A stretch of 64,000 nucleotides of DNA. It comes from Chryseobacterium ureilyticum. GTDB lineage: Bacteria; Bacteroidota; Bacteroidia; Flavobacteriales; Weeksellaceae. The notes below the pieces were generated by a model. That model was given only the letters and a program-made list of their open reading frames with translations, was not told the origin of the DNA and made no database searches. The stretch is from contig NZ_FTOL01000001.1 in the NCBI RefSeq assembly GCF_900156735.1, positions 248,001-312,000 on the forward strand. Direction: 5' to 3'. Positions within the stretch are counted from its first letter, which is position 1. Every line of letters begins with the position of its first letter. A program made the translations under genes and the position numbers. Of this stretch, positions 53,628-62,926 are shown piece after piece.

Positions 53628-55496
53628 ATGAAAAAACTCTACAATTTAGGATGGATTTTACTCTTGTTGATGCCGATATTATCTTTCAGCCAGAATTATC
53701 AGTGGCAATGGGCAAAACAGGTTGGTGGTGTTTTTGGCTCTCCGGATAGTTGGTTTGATTATTCATATGATGAATCCATCCGTGATATCGCGGTAGATAA
53801 TGATAATAATGTTTACTACCTTACAACCATTGGTAACCAGGATCAGAACTTGGATGGAATACCGGTTACACATTATGGAGTTAGAGACTTACTTCTTTTT
53901 TCTACCGATTGCCTGGGAAATATAAGATGGTCTACCACGATAGGGGGCTCCGGAAATAAAGAAAGTGCATGGCATATTGAATTAGATAATAATGGTGGAT
54001 TATATATACTGGCTACACTTTATAGTTTTGCAGATACCACAGACCCGAACAGCATTCCTATCCATTTTGATGAGACTCATACTGTTCCTCCTTTTACTTA
54101 TGTAGACATGGATACAACAGACCCAGGATATAAATCTGCTTATCTTCTGAAATACAAAACATCAGACGGAAAATTGACATGGAGTAAATCTTTACACGGC
54201 GATGTGAATATTCTGAGTCGCTTTTGTGATATTCATATGACCTATATGGATTCTGCTAAAAATATACATTCTATCATGGGATTTAGAAAAGGAACTCACC
54301 TGAATGGAATGATTACAGTGCCAGACAGCTATACTTCATCGTATCAATATTATTTGGTTAAATTTAATTATGATAATGGAAATATGACCCTTCAGCCGCC
54401 ATTACTTCTTCCGATCACCGGGGGAATAAGTGCTGCGGAGCCGTTCGGGCGTGTGAACTTATTATATGATGAAAACTTAAATCAATATTACCTTGCCGGA
54501 AAAAGAATATGGGGCGAATATACCACTCAGTTTGAAGACTTTTCCTATAATAATATTCCATTTACAAAAAATGCTTACCTGCTGGCTTTTAACGGAACTA
54601 CGGGAGCAGAATTATGGAGAAAAGAATTTACAACCACTACGCCAAATTCAAAAGATGATGAAATTCATTCTATTATAAAAGATACTTCTTCCTCAGATAT
54701 TTATATTTCAGGACGTTATTATGATCTTACTACGGATGTTACTTTTGGAAACTATACCTTTCCTTTGCGTCCCTATGGAGGACAAACCCCTTTTGTAATG
54801 AGACTTGGGGCAGACGGAGCTGTAAAATGGGCGAAAATTCCTGATGGAATTACCTCTTTCGGTGGATACCGAAGTATGAAAGGAGTAATTGCCATTAATG
54901 GAAATGAAATTGGATTTGCTAAAGGAAGCTGGAATGACATCTGGGGAAATTATGCGATGTCCAGACCTAATGGAGATTATCAGGATCCTTTATTAGTACG
55001 TTTCAATAAAGAAACAGGAGATGTAATAGGAGCGGGGGAAATTCTTAGTGATTTTAAAAGAGAGGATGAATTTACGGCAATAGCTGTAGACAGAGACGGA
55101 AATTATATTCTGGGAGGTTTTTTTCATAATAATCTTTTTGTTGATCCTAATGATGGAGTTAATGCCATGACAGTCAATGTTATTGGAGGTGAGTCTCAGT
55201 CATTTTTTACAAAATACGCTAAATCTGCATGCGTCCAGTTGTCTGTGGAAGAGATTCCGGCTTCTCAGGCAGGAATAGAGCTGTATCCAAACCCAGTACA
55301 GGATATTCTTCATATCAAAAGCAAGGAACCTTTGATTTCCTATGAAATTTACGGATCAACAGGGCAGTATGTACAACAAGGCAATTTGGCTTCAACTCAG
55401 GAGAAGTTAATGCTATCTTCTTTCCAGACAGGTATATATTATATTAAGCTTAAGACAAAATCTGCTACAGTAACAGAGAAAATAATCAAAAAGTAA
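53628..55496 (+). CDS. T9SS-secreted beta-propeller-like protein, paralogue 2
   Basis: About 622 residues from the ATG at 53628 (MKKLYNLGWILLLLMPILSF), which gives a normal signal peptide; the upstream GTG at 53580 would add 16 residues encoded by the terminator hairpin. Closely similar to the copies before and after in the whole length: NYQWQWAKQVGG start, blade motifs AVDNDNNVYYL and ELDNNGGLYIL, and the ending GIELYPNPVQDILHIKSKEP as type A sorting domain. Differences concentrate in loops, as expected for duplicated surface proteins under diversifying change. Confidence 0.85.
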   Translation: MKKLYNLGWILLLLMPILSFSQNYQWQWAKQVGGVFGSPDSWFDYSYDESIRDIAVDNDNNVYYLTTIGNQDQNLDGIPVTHYGVRDLLLFSTDCLGNIRWSTTIGGSGNKESAWHIELDNNGGLYILATLYSFADTTDPNSIPIHFDETHTVPPFTYVDMDTTDPGYKSAYLLKYKTSDGKLTWSKSLHGDVNILSRFCDIHMTYMDSAKNIHSIMGFRKGTHLNGMITVPDSYTSSYQYYLVKFNYDNGNMTLQPPLLLPITGGISAAEPFGRVNLLYDENLNQYYLAGKRIWGEYTTQFEDFSYNNIPFTKNAYLLAFNGTTGAELWRKEFTTTTPNSKDDEIHSIIKDTSSSDIYISGRYYDLTTDVTFGNYTFPLRPYGGQTPFVMRLGADGAVKWAKIPDGITSFGGYRSMKGVIAINGNEIGFAKGSWNDIWGNYAMSRPNGDYQDPLLVRFNKETGDVIGAGEILSDFKREDEFTAIAVDRDGNYILGGFFHNNLFVDPNDGVNAMTVNVIGGESQSFFTKYAKSACVQLSVEEIPASQAGIELYPNPVQDILHIKSKEPLISYEIYGSTGQYVQQGNLASTQEKLMLSSFQTGIYYIKLKTKSATVTEKIIKK

Positions 55497-55571
55497 TATC
55501 ATCTTAAAAAAAATAATAACTACAGTTTTGCTTCTAACAGAAGTAATTGTATAAACAACGAAATGGATTTT

Positions 55572-57431
55572 ATGAAACAAGTTAGAAAAAATATATATCA
55601 GCTATTTCTTTTACTATTACCTGTATTATCCTTTAGCCAGAATTATCAATGGCAGTGGGCAAAACAGGCGGGTGGGGTAAACGGTTCTGTTGATTGGGGG
55701 TTTAATTATATCTATGATCAGTCTATTAAAGATATTGCAGTGGATAATAACAATAATGTCTATTATCTGATGTCTATGAATTCCCAGAGTCAAAATGTGG
55801 ATGGGATACCTGTAACCAATTATGGTCTCAGAGATTTATTCCTTTTTTCTACTGATTGTGCCGGTAATGTAAGATGGTCAAGAGCAATAGGAGGCTCACA
55901 GGACGGAGAGTATGGCTGGAATATAAAGCTGGATAATAATGGAGGTTTATATATTTTATCTATAATGTTTAATGCAGCCATGGTCGGTGATCCCACTGGT
56001 GTACCTATTCATTTTGATGACACCCATATTATTCCACCTTTTACTTATGTTGATCAAACTACGGTAGATCCCAACTTAAGAGCTTCTTATTTACTGAAAT
56101 ATAATACATCCAATGGTAATTTAGTTTGGAGTAAACCTTTACAGGGAGATGTGAGTGTTCAGACACGTAATACAGATTCTTATCTGATGTATATGGATTC
56201 ATCCAAAAATATCCATACTATTATAGGACTCAGAGCAGGAACTCATCTGAATGGGACAGTTACAGTACCTTCAACATATATCTGGGAATATCAGTATTAT
56301 CTGGTGAAGTTTAATTATGATAATGGTAATATGACAATGGCTACACCACTTTTGTTACCAATGACTGGCGGGGTAGCGATAGGAATGTTTAATGGTAAAA
56401 CAAATTTAATCTATGATGAAAGCTTAAACCGTTATTATCTGGAAGGAAACAGGCTTAACGGAAGCAGCGTGCTAGAAGATTTCTCATACAACAATACTCC
56501 CATTACAAAAGGGGCATTTGTATTGGCATTTGATGGTACAACCGGTGCCGAAATATGGAGAAAAGAATTGAATTGTGGATATACAGTGGCGGATGAAGAA
56601 ATTCACTCCATCATAAAAGATTCCGGTTCTTCAGATCTTTATCTTTCAGGACATTACTTTAATGGAACACCGGCTCCTGCTACCTTTGGAAACTATACCT
56701 TTCCTCCGAGAAGTTATAATGAAACGATTCCATTTGTGATGAAGCTTAATGCAGACGGAATTGTACAATGGACAACAACACCGGAAACAATGACGAATAA
56801 TTTCGGATTCCGTTTTGCAAAAGGAAGATTGGCGCTTAATGGAGATGAGATTGCATTCGCAAAAGGAAGTCGATCTGATGTTTGGGGAAACTTTGCAATG
56901 GAAGCCCGTCTTTATGCAGATCCTTTAATTGTACGTCTTAATAAAAATACCGGGGCAATAATAGGCACTCAGGAGATTCACAGCCAGCCTGGAAGCTGGG
57001 ACGAATTCACGGCTATTACTACAGATCATGATGGAAATTATATTCTGGGGGGCTTCTTCCACAATAATTTATTCGCAAACCCTAGTGATGGATTAAGCAT
57101 GATGACTAAAAATGTGATAGGAAGCAAATCCCAGGCTTTCTTTGCAAAATATGGAAAAACAGTATGCAGTCAGCTTTCTGTAGCAGAAATTCCTGCATCT
57201 CCGGCAGGAATACAGTTGTATCCGAACCCTGTACAGGATATTCTTTATATTAAAAGTAAAGAACCATTAGTTTCTTACGAACTTTATGGAGCTACCGGAC
57301 AATTGATAACACAAAACAATTTATCAGCAACAGAAGAAAAGATAAGCCTTTCTTCACTTCAGACAGGTATATATTATATTAAAATTCAGACTAAATCAGC
57401 GGTTGTAACAGAGAAAATTATTAAAAAATAA
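55572..57431 (+). CDS. T9SS-secreted beta-propeller-like protein, paralogue 3
   Basis: About 619 residues from the ATG at 55572 (MKQVRKNIYQLFLLLLPVLS). An ATG three codons upstream is in frame, but paralogue 1 has the same ttttATGaaacaa context at its start, so the inner one is preferred. Same plan as paralogues 1 and 2: signal peptide, NYQWQWAKQAGG, repeated blades, and a type A sorting domain (GIQLYPNPVQDILYIKSKEP to KIIKK). It closes the tandem array; a strong terminator follows. Confidence 0.85.
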   Translation: MKQVRKNIYQLFLLLLPVLSFSQNYQWQWAKQAGGVNGSVDWGFNYIYDQSIKDIAVDNNNNVYYLMSMNSQSQNVDGIPVTNYGLRDLFLFSTDCAGNVRWSRAIGGSQDGEYGWNIKLDNNGGLYILSIMFNAAMVGDPTGVPIHFDDTHIIPPFTYVDQTTVDPNLRASYLLKYNTSNGNLVWSKPLQGDVSVQTRNTDSYLMYMDSSKNIHTIIGLRAGTHLNGTVTVPSTYIWEYQYYLVKFNYDNGNMTMATPLLLPMTGGVAIGMFNGKTNLIYDESLNRYYLEGNRLNGSSVLEDFSYNNTPITKGAFVLAFDGTTGAEIWRKELNCGYTVADEEIHSIIKDSGSSDLYLSGHYFNGTPAPATFGNYTFPPRSYNETIPFVMKLNADGIVQWTTTPETMTNNFGFRFAKGRLALNGDEIAFAKGSRSDVWGNFAMEARLYADPLIVRLNKNTGAIIGTQEIHSQPGSWDEFTAITTDHDGNYILGGFFHNNLFANPSDGLSMMTKNVIGSKSQAFFAKYGKTVCSQLSVAEIPASPAGIQLYPNPVQDILYIKSKEPLVSYELYGATGQLITQNNLSATEEKISLSSLQTGIYYIKIQTKSAVVTEKIIKK

Positions 57432-57460
57432 CCCCTTTTCGATAATAGTTACTTTAAAGA

Positions 57461-57495
57461 ATCAGCGGGCTCCGAAGGAGCCCGCTGATGTTTTT
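57461..57495. terminator. Strong terminator after the T9SS trio
   Basis: Perfect 13 bp stem atcagcgggctcc/ggagcccgctgat with a GAA loop and GTTTTTAT tail; the opposite strand gene ends at 57519, so it may serve both. Confidence 0.85.
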
Positions 57496-57518
57496 ATAAA
57501 TACAAGAAAATATATTCA

Positions 57519-58325
57519 TTAATACATTTCCTCACTATAAATCTTTTTCCCAAGATAAAAAAGCTCATGTCTTCGTACATTTACATTATCCTCAAAAATG
57601 TCATGAACAAAACTCACCAATTCATTCACTTTTTCTCTTTGTGTAATTCTTATTCGGGATTCAAAATTGGAAGTAAACCCACTTTTCGTGTAATTCAACG
57701 ACCCCAGATACGCTACTTTTCGATCAATCACATATATTTTTGAATGAATGAATTTGCTGTCATAACGACTGTTTCGGATAAATTTGAAATTCAGTTTTTC
57801 AGAATAATGATACGTGTAGATTTCCATTTTTTCAACCACCGCTTTCATTTCCCAGCATTTGTAAAAACCAAAAAAAGATCCAAGGGAAACAAGTATAGCA
57901 AGAAAGTTATTGGAGTTTGTAAAATCATCTACCACATGCATCCCAAAATAAATAAGTGAGAAAATTCCCAGACAGAATAATGCAACAGAAGAGAAGAACA
58001 GCATATTTTTCTGGCTGTCTCTTTTCTCTTTTTTCTTGACATCAGTTACCTTGTGCTGATGAATCAGTTTCGTAAGAATTTCCCTGTATTGCTCAGGTCG
58101 AAGATCACTGAATGCCAGTCTTACATTGATATTTCTGTTTTTTAAAGCGATGAGGTCATCCAGTTTTACTTCATCGATATAAGGCGAAATAATTAAAACT
58201 TCCTCTTTTGCATTCAGAATATCATTATTCAATTGAGTCCCTGCATTTTGCCCCACAAAAACTTCAACCCCTTCGCTGGGTTCAGTATCAATTCTAAAAT
58301 AAAATCTTTTGTTTTCTTTAAACAT
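57519..58325 (-). CDS. Membrane-anchored phospholipase-D-like protein
   Basis: 268 residues. One clear HKD motif FIHSKIYVIDRKVAYLGSLN in the C-terminal half, followed by NYTKSGFTSNFESRI as in PLD/nuclease families. In the N-terminal half the matching position (EVLIISPYIDEV) keeps the strand but not the His-Lys pair, so either a dimer or a degenerate first half is likely. Two hydrophobic segments (about 110-128 and 138-155) sit between the halves. Possible phosphodiesterase on lipid or nucleic acid at the membrane. Confidence 0.75.
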   Translation of the reverse strand: MFKENKRFYFRIDTEPSEGVEVFVGQNAGTQLNNDILNAKEEVLIISPYIDEVKLDDLIALKNRNINVRLAFSDLRPEQYREILTKLIHQHKVTDVKKKEKRDSQKNMLFFSSVALFCLGIFSLIYFGMHVVDDFTNSNNFLAILVSLGSFFGFYKCWEMKAVVEKMEIYTYHYSEKLNFKFIRNSRYDSKFIHSKIYVIDRKVAYLGSLNYTKSGFTSNFESRIRITQREKVNELVSFVHDIFEDNVNVRRHELFYLGKKIYSEEMY

Positions 58326-58362
58326 TTATATTTCTTTGGTAGTATCCCAGTTAAACGGGCGT

Positions 58363-58370
58363 CAAATATA
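58363..58370 (-). promoter_or_regulatory. Candidate -7 element of the PLD-like gene
   Basis: Minus-strand TATATTTG, 37 bp before the ATG at 58325; no clear -33 partner. Confidence 0.35.
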
Positions 58371-58500
58371 CATTTTTCTTAAACAGTATTATTGGAAAGA
58401 AAATCAGGTTTAATACTTTTTAAACATCAAACTTACATTTCTTTCAAGCTGGTATTTTACGGTTTCCCGTAAATCAATAAAATATTTTCCTGCATTTCTA

Positions 58501-58508
58501 TATATTTG
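58501..58508 (+). promoter_or_regulatory. Candidate -7 element of the small membrane protein gene
   Basis: TATATTTG, about 70 bp before the ATG at 58578. Confidence 0.35.
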
Positions 58509-58577
58509 TGAAGTATTAAACTCTGCTTTACAAGAAAATCAGCGTAGTTACAGATTGAAACCATCATAAAATAAACC

Positions 58578-58850
58578 ATGTCTAAACCATCAAAATTAAG
58601 CCTTCTTGCTACTGCTCTACACATTCTTTTAGCCATATTATTTTTTAAATATGATGAATGGCTGTATACCTATGATCTGGAAAATCTTGCCATATTTATT
58701 CTTATTTCGTTAGTCATAGCAGCTTTGATGTTAGCTATACAATCAAGAAAGACCTTATTAGGTGTTTTGTTGATTATTGCGAATAGTATTTGTTTGGTAT
58801 TCGGTCTTTTTCTATGGTATTTTGCTGTCAATTATACTTTTAAGGTTTAG
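58578..58850 (+). CDS. Small membrane protein
   Basis: 90 residues with about three hydrophobic segments (near 9-24, 37-56 and 63-83). No known family. It has its own candidate promoter and a downstream hairpin terminator, so it is probably a real single gene. Confidence 0.6.
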   Translation: MSKPSKLSLLATALHILLAILFFKYDEWLYTYDLENLAIFILISLVIAALMLAIQSRKTLLGVLLIIANSICLVFGLFLWYFAVNYTFKV

Positions 58851-58903
58851 GTAGGTTAAAGTTAATGTGTTTTATAATCAATGATTTAGGTTTTTATCTA
58901 AAT

Positions 58904-58942
58904 AAAAAGGCTGTTACCCATTTATTGTAACAACCTTTTTGA
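58904..58942. terminator. Terminator between convergent genes
   Basis: Stem aaaaaggctgttac/gtaacaaccttttt with one mismatch, A-run and T-run on either side; between the small membrane gene (+) and the gene ending at 58982 (-). Confidence 0.8.
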
Positions 58943-58981
58943 TAATTAAAAATACTTTGAGCATATTCCCGGAATATGATA

Positions 58982-60115
58982 TTATTTTAAGGTAACAGAA
59001 TTTTTGAAAACTTCAAACAAAATGTCTTCGTAAATGTTTTGCCAATTGTATTGAACAGCTGTAATTTCAAAGCTATAGATTCCGTTATTTTGACTTTCTA
59101 TTTTTTGAATGGGGAGCAAAATATCAGTATTGTTTTTAGTTAGAATATAGCCATTGTTCTTATCAGATTTTATTAAGGTTTTCATTAAATCATCACCTTC
59201 TTTATTTTCTTTAAAACTAAATAGAATTGTATCTTTTTTACGGTATTCTGCCGCCTGTTCCTCAGAGATTTGTTCTTTTCCTTTATAATTTAAATCATAT
59301 ACAGCCTTTACAATTTTCATGTTTTGAAATAAAAGCGCGGAATTTATTTTTTTTCCAACATAAATATTAGCTGTGTAATCACTTCCTTTTGGTGTTAAGA
59401 CAAAATAAAAAAGGTCGTTATCGGTAGGTGAACAAGTCTTTCTAAATTCTTTAAAATAAGTTTTATAATCTATTTGCTCGTCATTTGGAAAAGATAAATA
59501 GTTGCCTTCAATAGAACTATTTACTATTTTTTTCTTTTTCATTTGATCTTGAATGCAATTATAAACAGTGTGAGTAATCTTCTCATCCGGAATAGGGTAG
59601 ATGGCTAAGATGTTTTCTTTGATTACACGTTCTCCAGCTTTTCGTTCTGCATCTGTTTTAAAATGAATGGTAAATTCATTATAAGAAGGTTTTTCTAAAG
59701 TGAAATCATGGATGTTATTTCTTTGCAAGGCATTTTTCATAAAAGAAATATCAAATGTTCTGTTCACTACATCCTGATACATTTCAATCATATTAGATTT
59801 TGCAATTTCAGGTTTCATCGCTTCCCATTCTTCCTTATCCTGTTTACTTAATAGATTCGTATTCTTATCATTTTGCTTTTTGGCTCGATCAACAAGTATT
59901 TTTCCGAGTACTGAAACATAGTTTTGGTCAGTTTTTTTTATCCATACAGAATCTGACTCTGCAATAATCTGAGATACTATTTCATTTTTTAAATTGCTTG
60001 TAAGGAAGCTAGAAAGAAAATCTTTTTCATTGAATTTCACATTCAAATTATATTCTCTATTCTGAGAATATAAGAAACCTGATGTAAGGATTGAGATTAA
60101 TAATATTTTTTTCAT
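58982..60115 (-). CDS. Exported protein of unknown function
   Basis: 377 residues. Signal peptide MKKILLISILTSGFLYSQ, then a soluble, Lys/Glu/Asn-rich protein. Residues about 140-185 (FTIHFKTDAERKAGERVIKE ... PIPDEKITHTVY) look like an alpha/beta unit with a faint likeness to the SecD first periplasmic domain, but too weak to name it. No sorting domain, so probably periplasmic. Single gene. Confidence 0.7.
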   Translation of the reverse strand: MKKILLISILTSGFLYSQNREYNLNVKFNEKDFLSSFLTSNLKNEIVSQIIAESDSVWIKKTDQNYVSVLGKILVDRAKKQNDKNTNLLSKQDKEEWEAMKPEIAKSNMIEMYQDVVNRTFDISFMKNALQRNNIHDFTLEKPSYNEFTIHFKTDAERKAGERVIKENILAIYPIPDEKITHTVYNCIQDQMKKKKIVNSSIEGNYLSFPNDEQIDYKTYFKEFRKTCSPTDNDLFYFVLTPKGSDYTANIYVGKKINSALLFQNMKIVKAVYDLNYKGKEQISEEQAAEYRKKDTILFSFKENKEGDDLMKTLIKSDKNNGYILTKNNTDILLPIQKIESQNNGIYSFEITAVQYNWQNIYEDILFEVFKNSVTLK

Positions 60116-60183
60116 TATTTAAAATTTTACATTCATATAATTAATATCTGAAGAGGTGTTCTGGTTTTAATTGTTCTGGAAAA

Positions 60184-60220
60184 AAGATAAAAAAGAGGCG
60201 CACCTTTGGTGCCGCCTCTT
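60184..60220 (-). terminator. Terminator of the TSP3-repeat T9SS gene
   Basis: Stem aagaggcg-cacc/ggtg-ccgcctctt; on the minus strand followed by CTTTTTTATCTTTTTT. It is 3' of the gene ending at 60241. Confidence 0.8.
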
Positions 60221-60240
60221 ATCATTGAAAGAAGTTCAGA

Positions 60241-62874
60241 TTACTTTACTATTAATTTGAATGATTTTGTAATACCATTAGCGTTTACTTTTAGAATATA
60301 AAGACCAGCAGTAAGAGTATCAGTAGAAATTCTACCTCTTGTCTGAATATCTCCAGATTTTACAACAGCACCTCTGGAATCATAAATTACAAATTGTCCT
60401 TCTAGTGTATCAGTAGAACCAAAAGCAATATCTTCACCTGCTTTTACAGGATTTGGATAGATTTTAAGATCTCCCAATACTTTCTTTTCTTCTTCTAATG
60501 AAGCAGTCATAGTTCTTTTGAAAGAATTAGCTGTCATTTTTGCCGTAGCATAAGGTGAAAAAGGTGAGCCTGGTGCCCCAAATATAGCTTTGTTTGTATC
60601 TGCAGGATCCGTTACAGAAGCATCTCTTGCATCCATAATACCATCATTGTCTGCATCCACAATTGGAGTAATAAATCCGGCTCCTATTAAATCAAGGTTT
60701 TGTTTTCCAATAGCATACAGGTCATATGTATTAGAATTACTTGAAACATCTAAATAATCAGGAATACCATTACCATTTGTATCAGCTAAAGGATATTTCA
60801 TCACTCCTGAATCAGGAGAAGTCTCCAGAATATCTGCAATACCATTATTTCCTACTGCAACATCAGAATCAATTACCCCATTTTTATCTTTGTCAATTGT
60901 ATTAATGACAGATAAAGGAATACCAGATTCAAAAAGATCTAAAATGCCATCATTGTCGGAATCTAAATCTCTGTAGTTCGGTACAGAATCTCCTAACGTA
61001 CTGATGAAATTCAAATCACCCTCTTTATCGTCATCTGTATATAGACCATTTTTATTGGTGTCTTCAACAGCATCAGGAATGCCATCATTATCAGAATCTT
61101 CATCACATGAATCTTTAAAGCCATCACCATCTGAGTCTGTAGAATTAGACTTGTCATTCACATTGCTACATTTTTCAGCACAGTCAGGAATACCATTACC
61201 ATTAGTATCAATAGCGTCATTCCCACCAGGGCATCTATCATTACAATCCGGAACACCATCACCGTCAGAATCTACCTGTACAAAAGAATTATAAATATAG
61301 TATTGATGTCCGGTACCCAATGTTAATCCAGGAGCAACTGTAATTTTCATTCTGTCAAAAGGTGCAGGAGCAGTCATAGCTACCCAATACATATTGGATT
61401 GTGCTACGAAAAATTGTCCACTAAACAATTCACCAGCAGATTTGCTTCCTACCAGTGTTTCTCCTTTATATAGCTCAATAGTAACCATTCTTAAGAAGTC
61501 GATTGATGCCAGTGTTGCACTTTTTATGACATTAAATCCGGCAAACGTTCCTTTCGGATATACCTTTCCTTCTGTATTTTTTACAGTAGCATAAGCTCTT
61601 GGAATGAGTATGTTGATAGGAGCAATATTTATTGTAGCATAATTATTGACGTTAGTATCAACAATTCTTTCTGAATTCTGAATATTGGTTAGATTTAAAA
61701 ATGGTAAATTTCCAGATTGCCCAGTCCAGTTATAACCGGAAACAATATTTCCTTTTTGAGAAGAACCTGATGTCTGAAGATACTCATTACAGTTATTACA
61801 TGTTATAGGTTCCTCAAATGCATAATATACCTTTAACGTTCCTAAATTAAATCCAAATGTCTGATTTATTCTTAAACGGATTTCATTGAATGGTTTTGTT
61901 GTAGTTAAGGATATTTTTTGTTTAAAGCTCCCGAAGCTTAAAGCCTTTATATTGATAAGACCACCTCCATCTAAAATTGTTTTAGAATCCTGTAATTTAC
62001 CGTGGAGATAAGTTTCAATCACCATATTCTTTAAAAATTCGGCAGATAAAATTTTACCTTGATCATCAGGTTCAATTACCCATCCTGCTTTTACGCCAGC
62101 CGGATATACCTGATCTTTATCAAGAACTCCCACAGAATAAGACCCTAAAAGACCTAGAGGTAAGAAAATTTTTGCGGCAGAGTTTTTATCACCATCTCCA
62201 ATGTTTTGATGATCAAAAACATAAGAGAACGGAGCAACAAGAGAACCTTTGCTGTCAATAATTGTATCTGTACCAGATCCTCCAATAATATCATCACAAA
62301 TATTATTATCTTCTACAGGTACTTTATTCGGATCGAAAGCAAACGCATAATAAGCATTCATCGAACTGAATAATGATACTAAAGTAGTTTGATATAATCT
62401 TACTTCATTAAAAGGTTTAGTAGTTCTTAAATGTAAAAAATTAGTATTATTCAATCCTCCAAATGCAGGAATGGATATTAAAGAACCATTGATTGAAACC
62501 TCTTGAATTTGCCCATTAAGATATGTAGCTACACGTAAAGAACTTAACAGTTCTGCGGTGATTAAGTTGCCCCCGGTATCTACTTTAAAACCTGTTACAT
62601 AACCTGCAGGGTAAACAATATTTGTATTTTTTACTGAAATTCCAGTTCCACTTACCAGATTAGCAAAACTACCCATACTTACTTTGTTGGTAAGATCCGA
62701 ATCAATTAAAGGATTTAAACTGCCATTGTAGCATCCCAGACAAATTCCAGCCTGACCCACTGGATTTGCCTCAATACCTATTCCACGAATAGGGGTGTAT
62801 CCCTGTGCAAATGCCTTCATAGAAAACACGGTCAGCACCAAGATCATTAAACTTGTAAAAAAGTTTTTTTTCAT
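60241..62874 (-). CDS. T9SS surface protein with three repeat domains and calcium-binding TSP3-like repeats
   Basis: 877 residues. Signal peptide ending AFAQ. Three repeats of about 170 residues follow, each with a VYPAG/KG...AG(F/W) core (IVYPAGYVTGFKVD, VYPAGVKAGWVIE, VYPKGTFAGFNVI) and a paired TTKPFNE(V/I)RL block in the first two. About residues 530-650 are Asp/Asn-rich thrombospondin-type-3-like repeats (DSDGDGVPDCNDRCPGG, DTNGNGIPDC, DSDNDGI). The C-terminus (LKIYPNPVKAGEDIAFGSTD to LIVK) is a type A sorting domain. Likely a calcium-stabilised surface protein. The adhesin-like gene upstream ends 52 bp before its ATG, so they may be one operon. Confidence 0.87.
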   Translation of the reverse strand: MKKNFFTSLMILVLTVFSMKAFAQGYTPIRGIGIEANPVGQAGICLGCYNGSLNPLIDSDLTNKVSMGSFANLVSGTGISVKNTNIVYPAGYVTGFKVDTGGNLITAELLSSLRVATYLNGQIQEVSINGSLISIPAFGGLNNTNFLHLRTTKPFNEVRLYQTTLVSLFSSMNAYYAFAFDPNKVPVEDNNICDDIIGGSGTDTIIDSKGSLVAPFSYVFDHQNIGDGDKNSAAKIFLPLGLLGSYSVGVLDKDQVYPAGVKAGWVIEPDDQGKILSAEFLKNMVIETYLHGKLQDSKTILDGGGLINIKALSFGSFKQKISLTTTKPFNEIRLRINQTFGFNLGTLKVYYAFEEPITCNNCNEYLQTSGSSQKGNIVSGYNWTGQSGNLPFLNLTNIQNSERIVDTNVNNYATINIAPINILIPRAYATVKNTEGKVYPKGTFAGFNVIKSATLASIDFLRMVTIELYKGETLVGSKSAGELFSGQFFVAQSNMYWVAMTAPAPFDRMKITVAPGLTLGTGHQYYIYNSFVQVDSDGDGVPDCNDRCPGGNDAIDTNGNGIPDCAEKCSNVNDKSNSTDSDGDGFKDSCDEDSDNDGIPDAVEDTNKNGLYTDDDKEGDLNFISTLGDSVPNYRDLDSDNDGILDLFESGIPLSVINTIDKDKNGVIDSDVAVGNNGIADILETSPDSGVMKYPLADTNGNGIPDYLDVSSNSNTYDLYAIGKQNLDLIGAGFITPIVDADNDGIMDARDASVTDPADTNKAIFGAPGSPFSPYATAKMTANSFKRTMTASLEEEKKVLGDLKIYPNPVKAGEDIAFGSTDTLEGQFVIYDSRGAVVKSGDIQTRGRISTDTLTAGLYILKVNANGITKSFKLIVK

Positions 62875-62926
62875 TCCATTGTATTTAAAAAGTTAATATT
62901 TAAAGAATTGCCTGAGCAATTCTGAA

